A stretch of DNA of 64,000 bases, taken from positions 106,161,463-106,225,462 of the forward strand of contig NC_134277.1 in assembly GCF_949628215.1 (NCBI RefSeq). The letters run 5' to 3'. The position numbers and the translations under genes are program-made. The DNA is from Phalacrocorax aristotelis (Eukaryota > Chordata > Aves > Suliformes > Phalacrocoracidae). This document shows positions 24,101 to 37,280 of this stretch, one piece after another; position 1 is the first letter of the stretch; every line of letters starts with the position of its first letter. The notes below the pieces were generated by a model that worked only from the letters and a program-made list of their open reading frames with translations, was not told where the DNA came from and ran no database searches.

Positions 24101-25404
24101 ATCACCAAAAGTACACCCTCTTCACTGGCAGTTCCTGCAGACTCCAAAGGGGACAGAGACTATGGAAGCCAGTATTGTAGAGTCCCCTCACTTGCTGCAT
24201 AGCTAAACTGAGTGGAAGAGAAATGCCCCATCAGTTTGAAGATGCCAGAGCTATGCAGATATTGTTAGAAGGGGATGAAGGGGAAAAGTGGCCTACAGTG
24301 GCCTACCTATTCCTGAATGGTAACCACAAGGCTGTGTGGGAATGGAAAAATCAATGGAAAATAGCATTAGGATAAACACACCAGGGCAGCTGAGGTATGG
24401 CAAAAGATAGATAATCAGGTACAATGAAGACCCATGCAAGTTCATCATGTGAATGCACCCGTCCCAAACAACAGAGATGCAGGAGAACAGCAGAACAAAG
24501 AGCTTGTCAGTGTACCCAGGGGAACAATGCAGTCCTGGCTGCAACTAAAGACTTAGACTGGGAGCATAACAGAGAAACTGGTTTAGTTCATCTGTGTTTG
24601 ATTTGTGGTGCCAACATGTGCTGACCACCTGCAAATTGTTGGAAAAATTACTGTGGAAAGAATTTACACTGTGGTATTATACATGTATAACAATCTATGG
24701 GCAAGCACTAAATGGCTAGCAGTGTCTTAGGCTGAAGCCCAAATGCTGACCTTAGTATGCTGTACTTGACCCTAGCACCTCCTGCACTGAAACTGGTACA
24801 GGTATTGCAATTAAATGGCAATGCAAGGAACCAATCTGTATGAGCTATAAGACTATGTATAGATGGAAGGGCAGCTGGCATGGCTGGGCTTGGCTGGCAG
24901 CAGTGCTAGGATGTGAACCCCAGTTAGCCCTGCTGTAGAGGGGAGCGGCTCCATTACCAGGACCGCAAAGCACCTCACATGCAGTCAGCCACCACCACGC
25001 CCCGAGCAGCCACGGCCATGGCCACAGGCAGGTGCAGGACACAGAGGGGATTTGAACGGGCAGTCCCAGTTGGGTATTGCCTGACTGATGGGGTCATGTG
25101 TCACTGTATATGGGGCAGAGATCCCACAGGTATGTGGTGAGAGATCCCAGTGTCATATGATGTGAGAGACTATTTGGGTATGTGGGGAAGATCCTGAGAG
25201 GGAACAGGAAAGACACCCAGGGCCCCCTCCTGGACTGTGCATTGCACGGCTGGGACTGCTTCACTGACCTGCCTGACTCTTCTTCCGGACTGCATAATCT
25301 CTCCCAAAACTCAGGAAAGTAATGTAACTTATAAAATTGCATTTATCTGTGACTAAAGCATCTTAGTATCCAAATCCATTTAATCTCCATATTGTCTTTT
25401 GTTC
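21146..25404. other. Intergenic
   Basis: AT-rich to about 23.85 kb, then noticeably richer in G+C (23.86-25.3 kb) without a recognised element or long frame. One CTCF-like motif at 22664. Confidence 0.6.
22664..22678 (+). promoter_or_regulatory. CTCF-like motif
   Basis: CCACCAGGTGGAGAA agrees with about 13 of 15 positions of the CTCF core CCASYAGRKGGCRSY. It is a sequence match only, in otherwise featureless DNA; one such match is expected by chance at some frequency. Confidence 0.3.
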
Positions 25405-26600
25405 TTAAACACTGACAAGCATGAAAATAAACAGTCTTCAGGGAAAGCCAGTATGGATTTTGTGCAGGGAAACCCTGACTCGTTGGCCTTCTGGAGTTCT
25501 TTGTGTGTATCAATAGGCATGTGGATAAAAGAAATCCAGCAGACATACTTCATATGGATTTTTAAAAAGCTTTTTTTTATTAAAGAAAAGAGTTGCCACA
25601 GGACTGGACAGAAAACAAGTTATTTCACAGCTTAACATGAATCAAACCACAAGGCTTAATGAACACTTTTCAGGATCAAAAGGAGTCTGCAGTCATGTCC
25701 CCCAGGAACTGATACTGGTTATACCTTCATTCAGCCTCTTTATCAGTGATCTGAAGAAACCACTGTATTGCAAAAACTGTGAGCCTGCAGCCAGTTCCGC
25801 TCTTCCAGGTGGTCAAAAGCCAAATCACTGGCCAGAAATGCCAAAAAGTCTTGACAGACTTTGTAAATGGGTAAAAAGTTGGCAGATGAGCTATCAGAGA
25901 AGGCTATGGTTAAGGAAAACTACCCTAAAACTTGCATACACAGTGCTGAAGTCATAAAAATGATGTTATAATTAAGGAAGATGTTAGAATCACCACTTGC
26001 ACTTCTTAGAGATCATTGTGCAGCAGTAGCCCAAAAAAGCCAATAAAATGTTGGACACCAAGAGAAAGCTGTTCAGAGTAGGAGAGAAGCCATTTGGCGT
26101 GCCCTTATTGGGACTGCTGTGCCCAGTTCTGGTCCCTGCATCTGAGGAAGGAAATAGTGCTAGAGAAGGTACAGAGAAGAGCAACTAGATGATCAAGGGG
26201 CTAGAGAGACGCCTTATGAGGAGAGATGGGAAAGGTTGGGTCTTTTCAGTACGGGGCTGAAGAGGCCTTACAGAATCATGAAGGCCATGGAAAAGCTGAG
26301 CGTAGAACAGTTAGTTGTTCACCAAATCCTGCAATTAGAGAACTAGGTAGCGCTTGTTGAAACGCTAGTAGGAAACTGACTAAAAACTAATAAAATACTT
26401 CTTCACCTAATGGGTATTAAACTTATGGAAGACAGGAGATAGAGGAAGGAGATAGTATCATCAACACAAAAACAGGTAGACACATTAATGGACCAAAAGT
26501 CCGTACAAAAAAGAGAGGTCAGGGATGTACCTTCTAACATTCCTAATACAATGATTGGGGGTGCTGGGACAGTGAAAGGGGATGAATGCTAAAAGTTCCA
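25405..26600 (+). mobile_element. Old, heavily degraded CR1 LINE (CR1-X-like)
   Basis: Landmarks of CR1 ORF2 occur in order but with many changes: CAGGGAAAGCCAGTATGGAT near 25439, GGAACTGATACTGG near 25704, GTGCCCAGTTCTGGTCCCTG near 26119, GAAGGTACAGAGAAGAGCAA near 26165, and the 3' ORF end with CTTCTTCACCTAATGGGTAT near 26398. Frames are destroyed. It looks older than the other CR1 copies here and may extend as decayed 3' sequence to about 26870. The subfamily is from memory. Confidence 0.75.
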
Positions 26601-27662
26601 AACAAACTGTGTTGTGCAAAGTAAAAGAAATATATAATACAGCCAATCTTTTAGGGTCTTAAAGATAGATCACACAGTATTAATCAACCAACTGGCAAAA
26701 TATTTGTCAAAAATTGCAATACAAATTGCTGTTTCCCATCCCATTCCTTTTCTTCATCAACTCTTTAGTGGCATCTGTCTCCTTTTTGACACTGGTTATA
26801 CATACCCTGAAATGCCTTCTTGGTAGTTACCAGTGATGCTGGTAGATTTTGATCTACTACCAATAAAAAGGGAAATAAAAAACTCTTTAAAACATATTCA
26901 GATAAATGACAACCACAAACAATAAGGTTGTCAGTCCATCTTAACTCAGGAGAGTAAAATAGGTGTCCGTAGAATGGGTTGACATTTGCTCAACTCCAAA
27001 TTGTCAGGAAGTGTTTAAGTGTGCCACACCATACTGAAGCTGATGAAATCTGAAGATTTCATCCCCAAAGATGTCGGCAAAGGGGAAAGAAATGGGAACT
27101 ATTCAGAGTCCCAAACACAGAATCAGAAACACCACCATTGCCAATTCGGTCTCTTGTACACTGGTCTAGAAACTCTTATATACACCAGCTCCATTTCAAC
27201 TCTGTCCATCAGCTTAGTAATGTTTAAAATAGTTTGCTTAAGGTAGAGGAGGAAAGCACATGGAATGAAGTGAGAAATGCAGAACTTTGAGACTATAATG
27301 AGACCCCAGGGTACGCCCTTGCTGACATTGGCCTGATATTTCAAGCTTTACCATACGGCAGACACAGAGACTCCACAGGACACCCAAATGGGTAGTCCTT
27401 CCCGTACAGGCCTCTAGTTCTCTGTGGGAAGTCTAGAGAACAGTCACACACATGAAAGTCGGATGTATGAGGGAACACACGAGGCCCACAGCTACTCTGG
27501 TAGCCATCAAAGCTGGTACTTATAGCCAGAGGTGTGCTGGTGGAGAGGAGAAGAGAGATGGTTTGTCGTATAGACCCTGCCAAACTGTAACGTGGCATAC
27601 ACAGTAGCAATAAAGACCGACTATTATAACTTCATTTTAATTTCCCCCAGTCGATAGAATAA

Positions 27663-27687
27663 TTTTCTTTTTTTTTCTTTTTTTTTT
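27663..27687. repeat. T-rich tract
   Basis: T-runs broken by single C bases over about 25 nt. Confidence 0.9.
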
Positions 27688-28439
27688 GACATCTTTCTTT
27701 GGTCAGATGAAAGAAACAGAGATTCATACTAACTGTTTGTGATTTTGGACTTTCTAAATTATGTTGCTGGTTTAAGCATGTACTGTCTGTTTTTAACACA
27801 CAAATCCATTTTGATTAAAAGTTAATTAGGTTCAGCAGACAAGCCTGATTATCAGTGAAAAATGGTGGAATTTAGCCTTCTGAGTCACTCAAATCTTTTT
27901 CTGAGTGCTTTTATGTGTTGTCTAACAAATTAAGATGAAATTATCAATTGTTTTAAACATAAACGTCTAAAAAGTTTACTGATGTTAAAATTTAAATGAA
28001 GTAAAAAGTAAACGTACAGCAGCACAACCTCAGCATACCTTTGAAGAAAGTTCATGTTTGACACAGATTTTCAGTTTAACTCATTTTTGTATTTAACATT
28101 CTGTTGCAACATCAGGAAAATAAATAATAATATTAAGGGGTTTATGCCTGAGAATCAAAACCATGGCTGCTTTAAAATTCCCATCTTTATATTTTAATTT
28201 CCCCACCAATATTTGTTAAGCAAAACAGATACATGATTCAAGAAATGGGGATTTTGTTCATTTCCTCTTTTTTTTCACCCCTAAAATAATTTTGAAAATT
28301 TAACAGGCAAGGTCTGTAAATATATATTTTTTTCACAGACTGTATCTTTTTTAAGGCATCACCAGTTTCTTGATCTTCTAATCCACATAAGAAAATCTAT
28401 CAAATTATTTCTTCTGTATAAATCTGATAATAAATATCA

Positions 28440-28454
28440 CCACTAGGGGATGCT
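28440..28454 (+). promoter_or_regulatory. CTCF-like motif
   Basis: CCACTAGGGGATGCT agrees with about 13 of 15 positions of the CTCF core, including the CTAGGGG centre. Same strand as the site at 22664. Sequence match only. Confidence 0.3.
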
Positions 28455-31400
28455 GATAGTTAACCAACAGAACTTTTTTACCTGATACCAGTGTCTTAAT
28501 TTTATTATTTTCTGTGTAAAAACTTCAGTTTCTGATTAGAACTTTATCCCAAAAGACAACAGGCCAGAAGTATCTGGTTAAATTTGGTCAGTGAAGTCCT
28601 GAGGAAAAATTACTAAAATATTCTATGCATTTACATTTAGGAGGATAAAGATGATATATAAACAACAGTCCAGAAGTTTCTTAAGTGCTGGTATAATATA
28701 ATGCATCTAGCACTATTTCTTATAAATTCAGATGTCCATTTATGTAACTATCTGAAAGAAAAGGTATTCTATGGGTTCTATGATCTTGGTGACTGGTATA
28801 TATAAAGGAGGAAGAAAAATGCAGGTGTGGGAAAAAAAGAAAAACTGAGCTTTATTTCTCCTGGCAATTTCAGTTTTGGAAGCTCTTTAATACTAAAATT
28901 AGATCAAAACCTAAATAATCAATGTAACTGCAGGAGATAGAGTTAAGATATTGTTTTACTGTTAACACAAAAACTCATCCACAAAAATCAAGATGTAAAA
29001 TTAATATCAAAAATCTAAATAATTTCTCTTTAATCACCAGTGTGGTTTTATAGCTTCTACGTTTGTGTTGAGTTCAGGTAAGGACAAATATTTCAAAAGG
29101 CTATTCCTTGGGGAATGAGACTGACAGGTTTTTTTCTGGTTTTACCATGAAAATATTTTTCTTGGCATTCAAAAAAAATCACCTATATCCCATTTATCTT
29201 AAAGTATTAGAGTAATTTATCTTTGCTGCTACAATGCTGTTTTCACTTGGAGTTTATAGTCCTTGGACCCAGGTCCTGAGAAATGCTGAGTTGATAATGG
29301 AACTAGCAAGTCCTCATGATTTGGCCATTTACAAGTTTCCATGGCCTCTAAAAAAGAGGAGAGAAAATAACTTTAAACTTCTAACTGTAAATTAATGCTT
29401 TCACATAGCAAACATGAAAACTGCCCATTGAAATTGAATAAGCATCATATGGTACAGTAAAAGAAGAGCTCACAGCTGACCTGCAGATTACCTCTCCTGC
29501 CTAGTGCCAGTGTGTGGAAGGAAGCTAACGGTGTGGTAAGAGACAGCCAAAAATATTATTAACAAGACAAAAGCACTTCAAAATTATGCAAGACACAGCA
29601 GCTGGCCAAAGTTCAAATTATATACAAGCCCTTCCAGAGACAGGTAAAGACTGGTTTAGCATCTACAGCTTTGCACCACACTGGACATTTCATCTACCCT
29701 GTTTCACTTGGTAGAGCACCTGCTAATATGGGAGTAATATTTTCCTGGGGGAAGGAGAGGGAGGCAGGTAGGATTTATTAATAACTGACATGAGGGTTAT
29801 ATTAACATATATGATATGAATTATTTGGGTATCTGGAGACAGACTACTTTGGCCGATCTGACCATTTTTATTATGATTTGATAGCAGTGGATGGAGACCA
29901 CTAAGAAGTATTTTTAAAACATTAAAGTAATTTCTCTTCCCTGCTGTGATACAGTTTGGATGTGATGTTTATAGTCTGTAGGTCAGATCCTGAGGGGTAC
30001 AGTCACACACTTGCAAGTATCTCATATCCGGCCACTTCACTGTATGTAGAAAGAGTCCAGTTCCGTTAAGTCTTGCGAAGCTAAAAACCCTGTTGGGAGT
30101 TCTTTGGCAGTTGCTTTTAAGGCTGAAAGGCATACAAGTTAGATAGGGCTAAACCTTCTCTCTTGTATGTTTGTAACTTCCTATGGAAAGGGAACTTAAG
30201 GCTCTGGAGATATATCTAAAATATTGCACACTTCTAAAGCTACCATTCTATACTGATGTTTGCATCATATTCTTATATATGTGTCATATTCATATAGATT
30301 TGCATCAGACTGTTTTTCTTTACTAAACTGATTGAATTAACAGCCCAGAGAGATTAGCGGTAGTTGAGAAGTTGCTATTCACAACTTAGTCATTGGTTCA
30401 GACTGCTCAAAAAAAAAAGCTACAAAATTTTGATGTCAGCTAGCAGGATGGGAAATAGTAATGAATCTGATATTCTTATATGCAAAAGGATAGAGAATAT
30501 ACAGATACACATACTTATACCTTCATTTATATGTGTGCAACAAAACTAAACATATAGCCTGCAACTAAGATGTTGTACTGATGGGCAGCAACACCTGACT
30601 TTCTCATACTACTGACAGCAGAACAGTATGATGATACCTTATGTACCTTTTCAGAGCTAATGTGTGTGGAAACAAAGGTCTTTCACTTTCCTTCCTCTCC
30701 TTTTCCAATCTGCCGTTTCCAGTCTGTCCCCATTAGGGAGGTATTACAAGGGCTACAAACTGTCTCCATTATTGCTTTAGGTTTTGGGACCTCTGACCTG
30801 GGCACAGTCCCTTCCACCGCCCAGTCCCTTACTGGGATTTGCAGGCTCCCAGTAGCCCCACATGTGCTGTGGTTCTGCTCCACCCTGCTCCAGGTTTTTC
30901 TCAGGAAGGTGTGGGAGTGTGTTGGCCAAAGAGGAGGCAAAGGGGCACACAGCGCGCCACAACTGCCTTCTCGACAGTGCTGCTCCAGCAGCAACCGAGG
31001 GTAAGGACGAGGGAGGAAGGGGTGCTGGACAGAAGCAAAAGCACACAGGGTTTTGCAATGCTGTGTGGAGTAGTACTGATAATGTCAACATGAATAATGC
31101 TGGCATCTCTTCAGTTTAATCTGCAATGGGAAGAGTGAAACTACATCCTGAGCATCGACAGAATAATGTGGTTGTATATATCCACACATAAGGAAATCCA
31201 GAAATTCAAATCACCCTTTTCCCTCATTCCAATACATTTCCAAGTATAAAATTTATGTTCTGTACATTTCTGCACCACTCCTGAGAAGGAATAGGTGACA
31301 AGTGCAAAATGAAAAAAGAAAACACACCCTCCACGTGTAATAGGCCTGACCATAACCGTAATTTCTTTTGCTTCATCCCATAAACAATATGGGATTCCAA

Positions 31401-32174
31401 ACAAATCCCTTTAACATAATTCTGTTTGTCAATATGTACAAACGCCTTCTAAGGAAGGATGTATTTCACCATCTTTTTAGGCTGCTTCCCTTAGCCTATC
31501 AGTGTTTCTCACATCTCAGTTCAATCTCAGACAGGCAAGTCTCAACTTAGTCAATATTCTGTTTGTTCTTAGATTTTTTTTTAATTTGTAGGAAGAAATA
31601 AAAGCATAACTGATATTATTTGTGTAATTCAATCAAAAGCAAAATGAAACAGAACCCTTTTAATCTAGATACATAACAATTTTTTGTACAATCGTATTAA
31701 ATTAAACAGTAAGTAACATCACTTAGTTTCCAGGATGCATATCTATAGGAATTTTTCTGATTCTTTCTTCTAGGGCTGGATATATTCACAACAGTGATAT
31801 GGGAGTGACATGGCAATAAGCACAATTTTCCTTACCCTGTGAGAAACATCTAGAGGTCAGGCCTTTCTAAGCAAAAAAATTACATTGACTTCAGCCTGTT
31901 TGTTAGAATCTTCCATCTCCAAAGCAGGGCAATGCAATTTTCAGGACAAAGACTTATTAATTTCCTTCTTCTTTGTAAACTAAAATATGGCTGGAAATGA
32001 GCTCCTTGATTTCCACTAATATCACAGCTGTGGCCAGATCACTGAAAATAGTTCCAAACCACAGCATCATCCTGATCCAGCCCACCTGAATTATCTATAA
32101 CTGCCTTAGAGGGACATGTCAGAAAGACATCTTGAGAAAAGCAAGTCAGTAAACCTGAAAGAGAAAAATGCATT

Positions 32175-32212
32175 AAAAAAAAAAAAAGAAGAAGAAGAAG
32201 AAGAAGAAGAAA
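32175..32212. repeat. Poly(A) followed by (GAA)n
   Basis: Thirteen A (32175-32187) directly followed by eight GAA units (32188-32212). I see no LINE or retropseudogene next to it that would explain the A-run. Confidence 0.95.
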
Positions 32213-33349
32213 CACCAACCAATCAAATAAATCCAAAAACCCAAAACCAGCCCAAGACAGAGTCCTGTCTGGGGCGTCAGTTCTGAACAATGTGGTATAG
32301 GTGGTCACATTTAGGTTCATACACATAGGCTGGTTCCCCAGTCATGCTTGCACACCACAGACTCCTCCAGATTCTGGACCTTAATTCCTTCTTATGAAAA
32401 CAAGGAGTCAAGATGCCTGCATAGCCCCAGTCTCAGAAGCATTTTTAGATTCTTCTGATTAGGACCAGGTTTTGTAGTTAGTCTTAATGAGTGGGGAGCA
32501 TAATCCTTGGCTGTCTGCCAGAACAAGAAAATTGAGACATATTGTGAGAAGTTTTCACTTGAAATTATTAACGTGAACCTAGTTAAACAATTAAGGATCA
32601 TTTTAGGCACAGAATTTTAAAATGAAAGGTGAAAAAGAATTAAAGACGTAAAGGTTACATGTGTGAAACCTAAAGATCCTAACAGAAATGAATGAAAAAT
32701 GAAACAGTGGGAAAATGTGTACTGGTAATAGCTGCCAGACCTTGCAAACACATGGAATTTCACAACAAAATGACTACATCTTACCTAGAAGGTAGTCTCT
32801 TTCACTTGAACTACTGTTCGCATGTGATGCTCTTGTAAGAAGAGCTCTTTGGTTTTTGAATCAAAGAACTCTTACCTTGACTGTCTGATACCTTCAGGAT
32901 ACGAGACCTAAAGTACACCTATTCCAATGCAACTTTCATCCTTCTCCAATTTGGTAAATTTACCCCAGATTCAGGTATCTTATTAAACCATCACATCTGG
33001 AGATTTAAGTGAATAAAAACCACTTGCAGTATGTGAATAATTTTATTCATTGTGGCTCTTCGTGCCAGAGGCAGCGAGGTACAGTTATATAAAGAGTGTT
33101 CTCAAGTGCAAAATAATGTCCTCAGCCACCAGATCAGGCTGCATCTAAGCAGCAGTCTCCCAGAGTTATAGTACCATGACTAAACAGGTGAAAACAGACT
33201 AGATACTCATCCACACAGAACTTTGAAACTGAAAATGAAGAAAAAATGCAACTGAGAATAAAATGGCATAAACTGCTTTCTGATAAAATGCTTTTGAAGT
33301 TAATGGAGAATTTTCCCCAGCAGCCAAGTACTGAAAATATCATCCCAAA

Positions 33350-33362
33350 TTTTTTTTTTTTT
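33350..33362. repeat. Poly(T) run of 13
   Basis: Homopolymer, no linked element seen. Confidence 0.9.
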
Positions 33363-36134
33363 CTTGGATCTTATTCTTACTAGTTCTTTACAGAGAGTGA
33401 CAAGAAAATATAGAGGTATTTCCAATAATGAATTTAACTTCCTTTTGTTAATACAGTTTCTGTAAGTAGTTAATATCCTTGAACATATTCATTTCATTAA
33501 ATGTATTTATTACTTTAATTTACTCAACAGAAGCTGGCAAGAATTATTTCATTTAATCTCTAGGCTGCACACCCACACACACTTCGCAGCAAGAATTTTA
33601 GTTTTAATGTTTGAAACCTGAGATTTTTTTAATTGCAGAGGGTCATGAATATTGTTTCTCCCCTTTAACTGGCTCCCATGATCAAAGAAGTGTTGAGGGA
33701 AGCAGCTGGGACTGGGAATCTCTCAGGAAAAGAAAAGCAGTACTAGGGAACTGTAGTAAATTTACATCTCTGAGTGGCTTGGGGGTAATAAAGACCTTCC
33801 TAGGAAGCTGAACCCACTTCAAGTTTGCATGCATACATAGCTACATCCAGCATTTGATTTTTGAAAATTATTTTTTCATGTCACAGTCATGAAAAATTTT
33901 GACTGCTACTGATTAAAGACTCTAGCACAGGGACTGTTTCGCTATTCTGGTAATTTCTTGCACAAATACTGTAAAGTCTGTCATTCAGTGAAACATGAAT
34001 TTTCTTTGTGCTCCTGAATATCATCTTTAGTCACTTAAAAAGTGAACCAATCAATTCTGTTCCACTTTGCATATACATTTTGAGATTTTTTTCACACCGT
34101 TCTTTAGAACTTTCTACAATGCGAGTGTTTATGTCCATTACTTAATTAGTCTCTGCCCATACCATGGCATTTTAACAGCCTGTTTTGCAAAGCTGTGATG
34201 TTGCATTATTGCCTGATATTTTGAGCAGTTGTAGAAAACTCACATGAAGCCTCAGATAATTTTTAAATACACTTGCTAAAATCCTTCATTTATTTGTAAT
34301 GTAGAGGACTGATTTGCAGCTGACAGTAAGACAGGGCAGGTACCTGCAAATGCCTAATAAATATCCTTAAGGCTCCCAGGGAAAGATCCTTTATCAACAA
34401 ACCTTAAGAAGGAACATTCAAAGGGCATTGACGGTGACCTGGGGTGGACCTCACCAGGCTGCACTCTGGTTAGTTCATGAGCAGAGCTGCTCCTGGGAGG
34501 CTGTGGAGTAACCTTGACAAAGATGTAAAAATATAAGCACCAATTTTTCTTCCTCCATGGCAATTCACAACAGCCTATCAGATCAAAGTGCCTAAAGAGA
34601 GTCCATAGGGCTGCTACTTATGTGAGGAACGTAGGCAATGAAGGGGTTACCACATAATATTTTTTTCCAATTGCTATAAATGTGGCTGGCTAAGGATTCA
34701 GGAAATATTTGGTATAGTTCTATGCCAGCACCTGATTGTGAAAGTCTGATTAGACTCAATTACTGAATGTATTGTCTGGTTTGCATAATAGAACAAAGAA
34801 ATGACACACCCTTCTCCTAATCCTATACACGGTTCTGGGGCAGTGCCGCATTCCCACACTGAACAGATTTTCAGTTTTTTCTACTTTCATTTTCTACCCT
34901 TATTGGGTGTAAATATAGGTTGTACTTAAAAAGTGTGTCACCACATTTTAAGTATGACTCTTGCTTTAGTGCTGTCTTCTTCTAGCCAATCCTAGGGTTG
35001 TTTGCCCCTGAGCTAGCGTGTTTTTACGCATCAATGCACAATATTCCACTATGTGGTATTTGTTAACTTGTATTAACAGTGTAAAACATCATTCTCCCAG
35101 CCCAGGCAAGCCCACAGCAATAGTCCAAGAACACCTAACTAAACCTCAGCCTGGATTCATTTTACTGTGGCAATATTAAATATAGCTCAATATGGGATTT
35201 GAACTTTACCAAGTATGGGGAAGTCAGAAATAAACCGTGAAACAGTCAAAAGACTTTCCCTCTGGTTGCTTTCAGTCACTCATTCTCTCTTGTGTGAGCA
35301 CAGTTGGAACATGTTTTCACAGATGGGTTTTCTATTTGGATTCAGATACCTGTGAATATACTTGCACCAGTTATTACAGACACATCTCTCATGCTCTGGG
35401 AAGCTGGGCTACAGATTAAAAATGGTGCATTTTGGGATGTAAACCTATCAGCTCTTTGATGAATATACCGAGCTTGTTAGTCCATCTTGTTGCAATTTCT
35501 GCTGTAAGGTGCAATGCTGCCTCGGTGGAGCTGGCATTTTCGTCCCTCTCATTTGTTTAACATTTCTTGCTTTCTGTCTCATAAAGACAGAGCTATGTCA
35601 GCTGTGATAACAGAGGTCAAACATTTTCAAAACAATGAAGAAACTTAAAAGTGTAATAACTTATTTTCAATATATGTGATTCATAATCAGAACATTAGGA
35701 AGTGGCAGGTACGAGAGTTAAACTGTAAGATTCTGCTTTATGTGTGTTGAACACAAATGACAAATGAAGGTGGGAAGCTCCAGCATCTTGGAATAAGTAC
35801 CACAGAAACAGTCATTTATAGAAGACAGAAGCAAAAAGCATGAATGGGTGGAGACAGGAAGAAAATCCACTGATGTGAAGAGATGAATGATGTGCTTTGG
35901 GCACTGAAGTAATTTTATTAGTTCAACAGGACAGAATCAAACCGGTGTGAGAAACCTTGCAGGAAAGTTGTGATAACTGTAAAAATAGGAGTTCCTGTAA
36001 TGAAGACTTATATAGTCCAAATTACATCAGGGAGGGAGGAAAACAAACGGAATTGGTGTCATCTGCCATCAGTCAGCTCTACAGTAGAATCAGTAATTTG
36101 TTTTTTCGAATTTTTTTTGTATGGACTGCAGATT

Positions 36135-36153
36135 AAAAAAAAAAAAAAAAAAA
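36135..36153. repeat. Poly(A) run of 19
   Basis: Nineteen consecutive A with no recognisable retrocopy upstream. It is preceded by ATGGACTGCAGATT. Confidence 0.95.
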
Positions 36154-36340
36154 CTCTGAGGGGATTACATTCTTGGAGGTAACATAGCTGTACTTTATGG
36201 CCATAATTGCTCAGTTACCATATAACACTCATGTTTAAGGTCCAAACCAATAACTTTCAGGATAAGAGCTTCTAACACCCTGTTGCAAATCTTGTAAGGT
36301 TACAGTAGTGTTCGTGAGACCAGATTAAACAAACCTGGGA

Positions 36341-37280
36341 GGAATCACAGAATGATTCATGTTGGAATGGACTTCTGAAAGTCATCCAGTTAAAGCAGGT
36401 TGCTCATGTTCTTGTCTAGCTGTGTTTTCAACCTTTCAGAAAACGGAAATTCCACAGACGCTTTGGGCAAGTTCTTCAGTGTTTGACTATCGTTATTAAA
36501 AATAAATAACTAAATTTCTTACACCTAGAAGAAATTTCCCACCTACCAACTTGTGCCCCTCATCTTATAACCATGGATCTCCAAGAGGAGTTTCACTCCT
36601 CCTTCTCTGCAGTCTCCCACTAGATAGCTCTGGACAGCAGTAAGAGCTCCCTCTCAGCATTTGCTTCTCAAAGCTTTCAGCTCAAAGCTGAATTTGTTCA
36701 AGCCCAGTCCTCTCAGCTTTTCTTCATAAATCTTGTGTTCCAGCCCCTTGAGCAACTCACTGGTGAGCCCAAAATGGGATGCAGTACTACAGAATTGATT
36801 TCACAAGCGTCCTACAGGGGGAAAGAGCAACATCCTTTGATTTGCTGGCTACAGTCATGCTAATACAGCCCAGGGTGCAGCTGGCCTTCTTCAGTGCAAA
36901 GACACACTGCTGAGTGATGGTCAATTTGTTTTTCACCACAGTTCCCAGGGACTTTCCTCCAAAGCTGTATTCCAGCTGGTCATCCCCAAACTGTATTGGT
37001 GCAAGGGGTTATTCCATCTCACGCACAGGATTCTGCTCCTGACTGTGTTTGAATTCATGCAGTACCTGCAAGCCCATTTCTCCAGCTTACCAAGAACCTT
37101 CTTAACAGCAGCCCTGCCCACTATTGTCTGCTGAGAGCACAGCAAATGTCCCATCTCTGTCCCATCATTCAGTTCATTAAGACCATATTACACAGAATTA
37201 GCCTTAGAACTGACCCCCAAAGGGCATGTCTAGTAAGCAGCTGCCAGATGGACTTTGTCCCATTGATTCCTCTGAGACCA
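36341..37280 (-). mobile_element. CR1 LINE, 3' portion, minus strand
   Basis: Read on the plus strand it starts with the reverse complement of a CR1 tail (AATCACAGAATGATTCATGT, 36343-36362), then reversed 3' ORF2 sequence such as CTCAGCTTTTCTTCATAAAT (36713) and GCCCAGGGTGCAGCTGGCCT (36867), and ends with the reversed block around the start of the polymerase C-terminal part (ACTGACCCCCAAAGGGCATG, 37210). No intact frame remains. The right boundary is approximate. Confidence 0.87.

Larger units (their letters stand above)
26601..36340. other. Intergenic
   Basis: Largely AT-rich, unique-looking sequence with homopolymer tracts and one (GAA)n. A G+C-rich patch lies at about 30690-31050. No gene recognised. 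Confidence 0.6.

Noticed and set aside
32175..32212. Poly(A)-(GAA)n as the tail of a processed pseudogene
   Set aside because: No coding-like sequence or duplication upstream.
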